DNA from: Mesorhabditis belari
Lineage: Eukaryota; Nematoda; Chromadorea; Rhabditida; Rhabditidae
Assembly: GCA_958450365.1 (NCBI GenBank)
Contig: CAUEEP010000743.1
Location: 1,178,001-1,242,000, forward strand
Reading direction: 5' to 3'
DNA length: 64,000 nt
Part shown: one piece after another, positions 45,100 to 59,600 of the stretch
Layout of the letters: the number at the start of each line of letters is the position of its first letter
Position numbering within the stretch: position 1 is the stretch's first letter
The notes under the pieces: generated by a model
The model's input: the letters and a program-made list of their open reading frames with translations, nothing else
Database searches by the model: none
Told to the model about the DNA's origin: nothing
Position numbers and translations under genes: made by a program

Positions 45100-46611
45100 T
45101 GTAGGAATCAATTACCCTCCGCACAACTAAAAAATAGGATGTCTTAAGATAACTTTTGAATGAGTCAAGAGAAAAATAATGCCGAAACTGAATTTCAGGT
45201 AAGAAAATGTAATTAGCGCCGTCGTTTTGGTAGGTAGCCAAAGAAAAGAGAAAAAGCCATAAAGTCAACCTTTGTGATTGCTTATAGAAAATAAACCTAT
45301 CAGGAAAGTTTCGCAGAGAATAGTGAAAAAGATTTTTGAAATTGAAGCAAATTAGTTTTAAATGTTAATGTAGTTAAATTCAAATTATGATCCAAGCTAT
45401 CCAATTTTAAAAAAAGGCCGTTTTTAATTTTCTCCACAAACCATCTTTCGATGTTAATTGGTTTTTCGATGAAAAAGAAAATGTTTGGCCTCATTAAAAT
45501 TCAATGAAAATCGCTTTTCATGCAAGCAAAATGTCTTAAATCCACGCTGGCTACAGATAGACCGAAAAAGAATCGATTCTGGCGAGAAAAAGGGCTAAAA
45601 AGTCTTATAGATTGCTTTAGTTCACAGACCAGCGATAAAGTCGAAAAAGACAAGCTGGCAGTTGGTGTGACTCAACTTATCTACTGTGATCAACAAAACA
45701 ATTTTTTTTCGCCAAATTAGGACGAAGTAAAGGTTGTATAATAATTGAATGAAAATTGACCAAAATAGTCTATACGATGCAGGCCACGCGGATGAAAAGG
45801 TGTCAATCAAACCGACGGAATTGATCCAAGCTGAAATAATAGAAAGCCGCCTGTATGCTAGCTTAGTAGCGTGACAAAATCGACCAGACTGTGAGAGTAC
45901 GCATTGAACAAACCCCGCACAGCAAGAGAGCTACAGTAGAGCAAAGGCGAAAGAAGAGGTGACTAGAGAAACGTAGAGAGCGGGGTCAAACGAGAGACAA
46001 ACACGTTGCATTTGGACGGCCACCGATCTCATTTTGTATGCAAAGGCTATGGTTTCACAAATTATTTTTTCGGGCTTTAATCGTTTTAGAGCCAAACATG
46101 TCCTCTTTAATAAGCAAAAAATCTTGATTCGATGGTCGTACACTATTAAGACTCAACGATTATTTTTATTTTTTCGACTGAGATATCTTTATAGAGTTTA
46201 GATGAAAACGTTGGCCCATTATCGGATTTTAAATAACAAATTTATTCAAACAAGTGATTGGCACAATACACAGATAAAATCTCCATCCGAAAATTGCAGT
46301 CATGACAAAAATAACACATTTACGGTTTGCGCAAATATTCTACGTGTTTTAAACTTTTTTGATTGTCTGCAACCTCTTTTTATAGATTTCATTGCTGCAT
46401 ATGCATCAATGAAACTTGATCAAAATTGGAAAAAATGATGCATAACTTGTGCACATTAATTCCACGTCACGTACCTTTTTAAACAATCTGAACAATAAAA
46501 TTCTAACAAAGACCCATGATAATTTTAAAATTCTATCAAACCTCATCCCCGTTAAATACAAACAGCAAAGATAACAAAATAAAAAGCAACCGGCAGAAAC
46601 AATTATTTGAT
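45100..46611. other. Intergenic region between abce-1 and gly-5
   Basis: It contains the gly-5-like promoter and leader at the left and the abce-1 3' flank at the right (both genes on minus). No gene, tRNA or clear repeat is recognised. Confidence 0.5.
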
Positions 46612-49304
<2,693 letters not shown>

Positions 49305-49841
49305 CTTTGAGTATTTGAGGAGTCACTTAATTAAAATACACCAATTTGAAGACAAAACAACAAAAATACACCAATTTGAACTTGTACAAAGAACCAAGTA
49401 AAAAGAAATGTACACAGAGAGCAAAAGCAACAACTAAAAGGGCACAAACGCGTTGATGAAATTTTCGCTAAATCTGGTGGCATAAGAATTACACAACTTT
49501 AAGCCAGGGTGATACGTTACTCAATTTTCATTAGCCTAAAAGAAAAATGTTGTCTTGATATAATGTGGTGATGCAACCTAAATTGAAGACTATCCTCTGG
49601 CGCTTTGCAAATCTAGCTAGGACCCTTTTAATTGTCTACTGTTCTTGTTCTTTTCTGCAGATGAAAAAGTAAGTAGAGCGCCAGAAACAGCTAGCAGTTA
49701 GGGCGTCTAATTTTTTGTGGCTCGAAAACTTTTTGTTGTTTTTAAAAGGTTATTAACGAGTTAAGATATTCAGTTTTTAAATTAAACATCTTCACTTTTC
49801 TTTTTGTGTTTAATTTTATATTTTAATGAGCGCTGTTTAGA
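49305..49841. promoter_or_regulatory. Shared upstream region of abce-1 and the SAP30-like gene
   Basis: The two start codons lie 537 bp apart in divergent orientation, so this stretch must hold both promoters. A short direct duplication (AATACACCAATTTGAA) occurs at about 49336 and 49366. CGCTGTTTAG immediately before the plus-strand AATG at 49841 looks like a trans-splice acceptor. No TATA-like element stands out. Confidence 0.4.
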
Positions 49842-51651
49842 ATGTCACTTCAACGGTATTTCAAGAATCGAGAACGGCAGAGATTCTTTTCGATTATCAA
49901 TTCGAGCTTGTTTGAAAGCAAAAACGTGAAAGATGAAATTGAAGAAAAAGTCAACGAGGACGCGCCTTCAACGAGCAAAAATGAGGATGCTGAACGTTCA
50001 TTTCAACCGGTCAGTCACTGAATAATATTTCTTGAGAAGTAAAGCAATAGACTAATGATTTAATTTCAACTAATTCACTTTATGTTACGATTTAAACAAC
50101 TGTTAATTCAAAAAACTATTTTCCAGGAAAGCTCGCTTTGCATTTTCTTGGAAGCAACCGACGGGATATGGAGTGAATGTGATAGAGTCGCAGTTAAACC
50201 TCTCACCCAAAAGCTTCAAGAAATTGTACTGCGAAGAAATCTCCTGTTCGCAGTGAATGCACAAAGGGTTGGTTTAGAAAGCTAGTCTTTAAACAAAGTG
50301 CACACATTTTTTTTCAGATATTTACGCCGCGTGTTTGCAATCATCATTGGCGATTGATTTGGTTAAGTGAAGCTTCTTCTATGGAAAATCTTAGCCAAAA
50401 TCAATGCCCAGAAGAACAGGAACATGAAGAGGTTGTGAATATACAGAATGGAAACGAAGAGCCATCAATTGAACTGCAACTGCAAAACGAAGAGGTAAAT
50501 TTAATGATGAAATAAAAAAATTGAAGAGCTTAGGCAACTTTGAAAGCATTGGATTTTGAGCTCAACGACAAGAAACGAAAGCGGAAGTACAAACGGAAAA
50601 ATGGTGAACTGGTGAGATGGCAATTAGCATGAATCCGAATAAATATATTTTTAGGATGATTCTGATTCTGATAACGATCAACCAGGACATTCCAAACTTT
50701 CACGCATCGCTTCTCGACATTTGGTGGAAAGCTTGATTGAGTATAGCAAAAATACGGTGAGAACAAAAAGCATCTAACTGAAAGACTTAATTTAGATTAC
50801 TGCATCAGAAGAAGTCGGCCATTGTAATGAGTGCAGCTACAATCCAGAAGCTCCTTGTAATGTGACAAGATCTCTAACATTTGACCAAGACATCACAAAA
50901 ACTCTAGCCGTTGAAGAAAAAAGAAATACTGGTATCTTTTACAGAATCTTCAGATTGATAATTAGAATAGAACTTTCAGAATTACGTCAGAGACTGGTAG
51001 AGATAAGTACGAGACAAGAGCCAATCGATGCAGAAGAAGATGATGATGTAAGGCGATTACAAAGCATAAAATTAAAGATACTGATATTATTGTTTTAGGA
51101 TATTGTAGTGAGAAAGGAGATAGTGCCTTTCAATTAAACTCATCAATCAATTGATTTTAGCATGTGCTATCGATACTATCCGCGGCTGCTTTGCGACGTT
51201 ATCGAAAACACTTCGAAATCCCAACAAAACCCAGTGCCACTAAACACGCGGTAAGTTTAAAGAAGTAAATGTTGTTATGTAAAAGAATCTTCGCTTTTGG
51301 CGATACGATACATTACGTAAATTACGCTAGAGACAAACGTTGCTTGTAATTTAGTCATTTTATTTTTATCCGAGCTTTATTTATCTTGAAAAAAAACAAT
51401 GAAAAGTTCAACTGTGAAATACAGAATTTTAAATAACAAGATTTTCACTCAGAAATATGAATTTATACTTATTTACGGAAAAATTTCAGATGCTTGAGGG
51501 AGTGATCTCACATTTCGAATCGATGCCCGCAAATGCCGGAGAGGCGATCGCTCATTTTATTGCTGCCACGAGTCAATCCGAGAAACGTCCTCAACCCTCT
51601 TTTTCAGTCTCAGCTCTCAACTCTTTCAACCGATCTCGAAGATTTCAATAA
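49842..51651 (+). CDS. SAP30-like subunit of the Sin3/histone deacetylase complex
   Basis: A nuclear adaptor that ties DNA and zinc-finger functions to Sin3. The start ATG is at 49842 (MSLQRYFKNRERQRFFSI). The second exon gives LCIFLEATDGIWSECDRVAV, with a following CNHHW, a C-C-C-H arrangement like the SAP30 zinc finger. Next come acidic linkers, a basic patch (KKRKRKYKRK) and a DSDSDND run. A middle segment with CNECSYNPEAPC is not in the human proteins I know. The C-terminal exons encode SAAALRRYRKHFEIPTKPSA and HFESMPANAGEAIAHFIAAT, which match the Sin3-interaction domain (the RRYKRHF and HF-S-P-N patterns). TAA is at 51649-51651. About 390 residues, longer than the usual 180-220. The C-terminal assignment is firm, the zinc finger less so. 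Confidence 0.75.
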
Positions 51652-53693
51652 ACTTGCTTCAGATAAAGATTTCAGCAATAGAGATATCCTCAAACATTGC
51701 AGAAATTTTCAGATGCTAACACACGCTTAAAGTGTTCGAGTTTTGACGCAAGTTCAAGTGTTTTCAAGCGTCTGAACACAAAATGTGATCCGGTGACCGG
51801 TCTTTCTTTGCGACAACTCGACAACTCGTCATTGTCTTTTTCTCTCATCACATTCTCAGCTATTAGTCATCAACTATCATGAAAGCACACAAAATTTTCT
51901 ATCAATTGATCAAATCTATCAAGAACAAAAAAGCAATATATTTTCATTTTCTTAAAGACTGCGAAATTTCACCCGCTCTTTATCTAGATTTTATCAAATC
52001 TAGAGTTTTATCTGGTATTAGTATTTGTTGTTAAATCTAACTACAAGTCGTTTTTCTATTTTTTTTTTGACTAGAATTCAACTTGTATACATCTGAGCCC
52101 CACAATTACCGTACTTTCGGCATAATTGTTAAAAAGGGGAATAAAGAACAAAGGTGACGGTGAGTGAAAAGGGGAAGAAGAGTGTCTCGTGTCTCTCGAC
52201 AAAGTAGCGCCTCTCTTAGCCGATATCGATCGATCGAAGTGATTGCTCACCAAAGCGAGGTGAGAGGGGGCAGAGGAAAACTCCCTCCTTTTCCCTCCCT
52301 TTCCCTCCAAACCCTGCCCTGGCAGGCTCTTTCCTGCCCCCTTCCTTCATCAATACCTGGCCAGCAACAAGGTCTTCCCCATGATCGCGATTATTATTTA
52401 TCATCCGGTTTATTCTACCATCTTTCCAACTCCAAATACCCACCTATTCTGCACACATTACTCCTTCAAGGATTTCTCTTTCTTTCGCAATATCTTTTCA
52501 GTTTTTGTCATTATTTTTCTTTGCATACTTGAACAACTTTTATCAAAGGAAAAAAAAAGAAAAGAAGAGGTTAAGCCATTGTTATAATGTTTCAAGACTA
52601 TTAAAAACTTCTAACAGTATAGATTTCTTTGATTTAACACTCTTTGTCTATTTGAAATCTTTCGTTGTTTTAAAACCACCACTGTTATTTTAAAAAGCAG
52701 CTAATTCAAAATATTAATGCAAATGGGTAATACAGGAGAGAAACTCAATCACGAGATCGAGATTCGTTTTGTAAAGAGTGAGCTTGCTTACAATTAGTTA
52801 TTGTATTTTTCCATTATAAAGTTTAGTTTATTCATTGTGGTATTATTTTGAAGGTGTTGAGTTTAGTTTATTCGTTGTGGTATTATTTTGAAGGTGTTGA
52901 GCATTGTGAAACCAGAGAGTTTTCCTCCCGAGGGCGACCTCGCTATTTTGACGTCATTTCCCGAAAAGCCGATCATTCTCTCTCCTCCCCCGGGATGCCA
53001 AAAAGTTTTTAGAGTTTTCATCTTTTAACTCCGATCAACCTAGAAAAAAGAATTCTTTAGCAAATCATAGTGGATAAAAAGAACCCCTTGACGCAAACTC
53101 TTTGATTCCTCGAAAGGCCATAGCGTTTTTCCCCTAAAAGCTTTCACAAAAGGTCGATCACGCGGAAAACTTTGGCCTGACTATTGCTAGTTATTTTTAT
53201 CTTTATGAATGAATGTTTCATCTTTATTTAATTTTTAGAACTTGTCTAAAAGCTCTTATTTGCTTAACAAAATACGTAGCCACTGTGTAAACATCAGAAA
53301 AGAAACTTATTAAATTTCTCATTAGATTTCAAATCACTAAACCCTTCTTTTCCGAATCTTCTCCGAATTCCGCATTTCATCAAAGTGATTACCGTTGTTA
53401 AATGTCTTTACACGAAAAAAATAGTATGTGTTCATTTTTAGGATTGGGTCTTCTCCCTTCCCTAGACCCTCGTTTTTCTCTATCCTTTCCCTCAACATAA
53501 ACACAATGCCGTTCCCCTTTCTCCCACACATGAGCGCCCATATGGCCCACAACGCCTTCCACCTTTTCCCCCTCTTCTCCTTGTGTCTATTTCTTCATCC
53601 AGAATATTTTTCTGTTACAATTTGTCTCAAATTGCCTTATTTTGCTGTTTAAAACTTCAAATTAGTCTAGTTGCAGAGTCTGATGACTGCCGG
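51652..53693. other. Intergenic region upstream of the Met-like kinase
   Basis: About 2 kb with no gene recognised. A perfect CRE-type palindrome, TGACGTCA, is at 52949-52956. A short tandem duplication (GAGTTTAGTTTATTC...GGTATTATTTTGAAGGTGTT) occurs at about 52820-52900. Short CT-rich runs are present. The SAP30-like 3' flank is at the left. Confidence 0.5.
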
Positions 53694-56600
53694 ATGAGTC
53701 GGTGGTTGTTTTTGGTGTTGCTTTTCAGGCTCTCCTCTCAGCAGGTCACCTTTCTAGAGCTGAGCCGGGATGATGGCAACGTATGTTTATTTTACATTTA
53801 CCAGTTTACCCTCTTCATATTACCACGAAAAGTGTGAGAAGTCAAGCGCTTACAATCTCTCTCTCTCTCTCTCCATTCCTTTTGAGTGAAACCAGGTGAG
53901 AGTCTGATAAGCTGCTCTCACGACAATTTAACGCCGCGTGAAACCTTTTGCACAGCATCAAGATTTCAAAAGTTGACTCTAACTGCCAGTCTCAGATCTA
54001 AATGAATCGAGTGAAGAAGAGAATTACTTTAGGTTCTTGGACTCGCGTCCGATTTTGGCACGATTGCCGTGGCGGCGAAAAAGAGGATCTTTCTCTATCG
54101 GTAAAACAAAGAAAATAGAGTGTACAAAAAAAAAGAAATTCTAGAGATACCGGTCAAGACTCAATGACACTCGATACACAAATAGGGATTATCAAATTAG
54201 AGGATGGAATCGAAGACAGCTTACTCGAATTCAAACTCGTTGATCGAGATTCACTCTTGTTGTGCGATAAAGATACATGCAGGTATGAAATGATCACTGC
54301 CAATATTGATAATTTCAAGAATATATTAGAATAAATGTTTTTTTTAAAGATTATGTGCTCTAAACGCTACATGCACCGAGTTGAAGCGTGAGAGACGAAA
54401 CTCCAAGAATGATCTTCTCTTTGCAAGTGCTGTCAAAGATGGACAGAAGTATACAATTCAAAAAAGTTTTGACTTTCTATATACAAATTCAGAATCTTCG
54501 TTCGAGCAATTGACAAGCGAAATATGGCCTGGGTGTCAGCTTATCTTTTGGATCGAAATGGAGAGTAAGTGAAGTTGAAGAGGGCTCTACTATTTATAAA
54601 AGAGTTGTTGTCTATCTATCTCCTCCAGTCTCCTCCAGTGGGCCGTTTTAAATGCCTTATAGCTAGTTTGGTTCAAAATTTCATGTAGTTGTGCAATAAG
54701 TTTTTAAATTAAAAAAAACCAAAATTGCCAACGCGGGCGGGAGTTGAACCCGAGTCGTGTAAGCTGGAGACAAATGCGCTCGCACTGCGCTAGAGCATGG
54801 CCGTGTGGTTAACGTCTCTCAAACGAACGGAAGAGATGTTGCGGGTTCGACGCCTCTCACCGCCAATTCTGTTGCTGGTTTTGAATAAACCTCTTTCAGC
54901 GAACTCGAGCCATTCCAAACTTCCGATGATCTTTCTCATTTCAAGAAGACCGGTCTTTCATCATCTTTCTCTAAAGATGGATTTGTTTATTTTGTTGGCA
55001 GCAGTCAATCAAGATTTGAGCCGTTCATCTTTGAAAAGTTCGTTTATAACCATTATCCTTTTCACTTCAAAGTTTAGCCAAGACGTGGACAAAACTGAAA
55101 CCGGATTGCTCCGTTTGTCAAGGCTTTGCACACGTGATGGAACAAAGCTGCTTGAGTCCAAAATTGAGATTGCTCTTTCTTGTGGAGATCTACGTACGTT
55201 TTGAAATAGAAAGAAATCAATGAAATATGAAAAGTTTTCATTTTTTGTTATAGATCAAAAATCGTGATTCCTGAAAGCGGATAAAATAATATTTTAGCAA
55301 AGCAAGGTGGCGAAGTGAACGATTTCGCTTCTTATTTTGATCCATCCGAAGAAATTCTTTATGTAGCAGCCAGCAATCAAGCAAACGTAAGTCCAACTCA
55401 ACTTCATCTATCAACACACTTCAGTCCTCAAATGGATCAAATCAAAAAACGTACGTCGTATGCCAATTTCCATATGCCGCACTTCAACAACGGTAAGTCG
55501 ACTTGTAAATCAATAGCCATAAGACACTTTCTCAGATTTGACAATGTGTGGCAAATGTGTCAAAGCACAAGCAAAGAAGAGGCTGATGTAAGTCAAATAA
55601 ATCTTTTTCACCAAAAAAATACGATTTGATTAGGCGTGCAAATCTTGGGCTGACCCAAACAATCTTCCCGATCATTGTTATGTGTTTGCGAAGAGTGACG
55701 GCTATTCACAACGCTGTAGCCGATTTCAAGGGGTTAGCTTATTATTTAAATATTTCTAATTTCTTATTTAAACACTTAGCTAGTTTAAATATTCGGCAAC
55801 ATTTAGCCAACATCCGAATCAACGAACCCATTGGCAAACTGTGATTTGGCTGGTCACGATTCAACCGCATATCGATATGGATCATTGAGCGACTATCGAC
55901 CACTACTTGGTGTAGCAATCAACGTGTAAGTTTAGAATGTTAGAATGAAAGTTTAGAATGATTTGTATTAAAACCTTTAGACTCATGGGCAGCGATTCAA
56001 ATGAGATCTCGCAAGTCATCCCCGATCATCACGGCTCATTATTTTTCAGCAATTTTCAAGGATCAATTTTCCGAGTAAACATTTATTCTGTAAACTCGAA
56101 CAATTTTTGTTTAGACATCTCTGGCCAACATTGCAGCAAGAGTCACATGGAGCAAGAATAACACCTCAGACAATCTTCATAGGATTGCATTAAGTTCCCT
56201 TAGCGATACTGTTTACTATTCGGCTCCGAATAAGGTAAAAAAGAAAAAAAAAGAAAAGCTCAAACAATTTCTACAGGTGATGTCTTTGAAGTTGAATTGC
56301 GATGCATTGTTCCACAGTTGCGAAGATCTATTGGTCGGTGGATTCACAGACGCGCTTCGGTGTGGATGGTGTCCGAATGAAGATGGTTCGGTTTGATAAC
56401 AAAATAATAATAATATAAAATTAGTTTCTGGAATGTTTCATTGTTATTAGGAAACATTTAAGGAAAGCCATCCGGACAAGTGCTTGCCCTCGATTCAAAT
56501 CGTTTCGAATGTTCTGGCCAAATATTGAGAGGAGTTTGCCCGCCCGTCATCCAATATGTAAGTCAAAGAAGACCTCGTTGACCTATGAAAAGTTTTAGGT

Positions 56601-59600
56601 GGGTTTTGACTCAAGCAAAAACTCGTGGAATCTCTATGGAAAGAATCTTGGCTCAATGATTGACCCACGAGTCTTAATTTGCAGTACCAATTGTACACCA
56701 GTGCTCGAAAGTGGAGAAAGGTTTAGAGAAGATGTCAAAATTTGTAGCAAGAAATGGTTTAGAATGCAATGCAAGCTCTCAGCACCGTCACAAAAGGATT
56801 TTGATACGTGTGATGTAGTGATGACTGGGAAAGTGAGTTTCTTCACAGATTTGTGACCGTAAATATTCTAATAGAATCCTATAGGAGCCTGGCGTAGTCT
56901 AAGTTTACTCTCAAACAGACGCTCATATCTCTCCACCAGTACCTTTATTTCTCTGCGCTTAGGTATCAAATTAAAGTAGAGAAGATAGGTGATTTCTTTT
57001 CTGATATAACACATATTGTTAGCATAAACTAGCGCTTAGAACAAGATGCTTGAAATCTATTAGAGTTCTATTAGAGTATTTCTATGAAATGCAGGTTGGT
57101 GATTCAAAAATGCGCATCTATCGTCCACCAGTGAAAGATGAGGGCAGTCAAGCAGCCGGATCTGGTGATACAACTGGTAAAGATGATAAAAACAAAGGAA
57201 TGAGCAGGTTTGGAAAGCAAAATTGGTCAAAAATTGATCAAAAATTAAGCAAAATTGATTAAAATTGCTCAAAATTGATCAAAATTGATCAAAATTGATC
57301 AAAATCGGTCAAAAATCGATCAAAATTGACTCAATCTATTTCCAGGACTTCAAAAGCTTTGATCGCTATCTTCTCAGTGATTGGTATTCTCGTTTTCATA
57401 GCCATCATCCTATGGTATGCCCGGAAAACATACATGGTAAATTGTGAAGAAAAAAAAAATCATAATCAACAAATTTTCTAGAACAATCAAAATCGAAAGC
57501 ACATGAATGAAGACTTTACAATGGGTGGCATCTACAATCCAACCGGTAAGTCAACAAGTTCAACAACGAGCTTTTTCATTCATCTGCTTGTCTCATTCAT
57601 ATCAAACCATAGCTTCTACTTCTATAATCCCAAATGCACTTTCAAAAAAAGAGATTTATTTGATCAAGACTCTATTGAAAGCATTACTGAAAACATTACT
57701 GAAGGAATACAACATTGAAATTGGGTGATGGCTGGCTGAAATCGGGCACCGTCTGTTTTCCTTGCATTATAACATCCTCTGTTTGCTTGCTCTCCCACTG
57801 TTGAGGGGTTTTTTTGGTGCTTCTAAGTCTTCATCAACTTATCATTTCTTTGTTTTTCTTGGTTTCTTTTCAACTTTTAGTTCCTGGATGTGGTTTCTGT
57901 CTAACGCGTTTCCGTAAAAGTTATTTGAAAAAGATCTAGGTTTAGGTTATACCTTTGTTATTTTTCTTCAATAAAAATAAGTTGCGACGAATGTTTTAGT
58001 TGTGCGTCGATGGGGTGCCCAATTGGAAAGTCACCGTAAGTCTTCGTTGGTCTCGTTGTTCGTTTTCTTCGTCTCACTTTTCTATCTCACACAAAACAGC
58101 ACTCACGCCTGTTGCCTATCGCCTGTTGCTTTATTTCATTCCATTGCTTCTCACCCTTTTATCTTTCACGATTTTGATTAAAGTTTGAGAAAGTATTGCC
58201 TTTTAATGCATGAACCTGATCTAAATGATGGATTTTGACCATTTTGACCAATTTTGACCATTTTGCTTTGCTTTGACAACTTTAACCAACTTCATTAGAT
58301 CCATTAGATCTAATCATTAGATTAATCATTAGATCCAAAGCCTAGAAGTTAAAACCAAAGCATAGAAAGGCAAAGCTTTTATTTAAAGATTGATTTTAAA
58401 TACATCAACCCAGATCTTTCATGATTTCGATTTAAAAACAACAATTTTACTTTTCGACCCGCATCTACTAACCGTTGATGATTTGCAGTGTCGCTTTTTA
58501 GCCTCAACTTCAACGAGTGACGTCTTTCAAAATCTTCTCTTCTTTTTTGACAATCACACTTTTTGTGAGTTTTCATCTCACGCGCTAATCCATCACCATC
58601 GTCCAAAGATTTCTTCAAGATTTCCCCTCTTCTAAATGGAATGCATTTTTCAGCGGTATCGGTCCTTTAGCTAGCTGCCTTCTACTGCTCTTTCTTTAAT
58701 TGAAATTCAAAAATTTAAATGGTTTTTTTTGTATGGTTTCTTTTCAGTTTAGGAAAGGGCTTTCACCATTTCACGTTGGATTTTGGATTTCGTTTAGCAG
58801 TTTACATCTTTTCTTTTAGCCTTGAACGTCTATGGTCAACATCATCAGAACGGGCTTCAAAATGGAAATGGATCGCTGAGAGATCATGATCCTTTTTCTC
58901 CTTATGAACAAATCTCAAGGGATATCGATCCGAAACTCAAGATCGAACTACGAGATATTAAATTGGAAACCCAAATTGGAAAAGGTTTTTGGATATTAGT
59001 AGAGTGAAATGATTGCTAAATGTTTAGGTCATTACGGTATCGTTTTCCGAGGAGAGTACTGTCCATCAGAAAATTTTCGGCAAAAAGTTGCGTGCAAAAT
59101 GCTACAACATGGTGTGCCCGGGGTTCGCGAATTCGTCAATGAAGGTAAAGTTTAAAATTTGTAGTTTGTAACACGTTGACGACAGTGGCGTTTTTGCACA
59201 AACAATCGCATGGGACAACGTTGTTTTTTTTCGACAAAAAATGTCACCTGAAATTGTCACCTAAAAAATTAAAATTTTAATAATCAACGGTTAAATTGAC
59301 ATTTTGACGTCGAAAATTTTGACGTCGACGTTAAATTGATATTTTGACGACCAAGTCGAATATAGATACTACCCTACTTGTTTATTTAATATCCATCATC
59401 AGCAAACAAAAAAAAAAGAAGGGGCGGTTAAAAAATCATCATAATCATAATCGAAATCATAAAAGCCTTAACTTTCAGGGTTGCTCATGTCGAAGTTCGA
59501 CCATCCACGAGTGATGCGCTTGATCGGGATCGCTTTCGATCAGGATTTCACTCCGATCATTGTCACCGAATACATGTCAAATGGTGATCTCCTGAAATTC

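Noticed and set aside
51107..51137. Alternative short ending of the SAP30-like protein (DIVVRKEIVPFN)
   Set aside because: It is possible after the TTTTAG near 51100, but direct joining to the exon starting HVLSILSAAALRRYRKHF restores the Sin3-binding domain and is clearly the better model.
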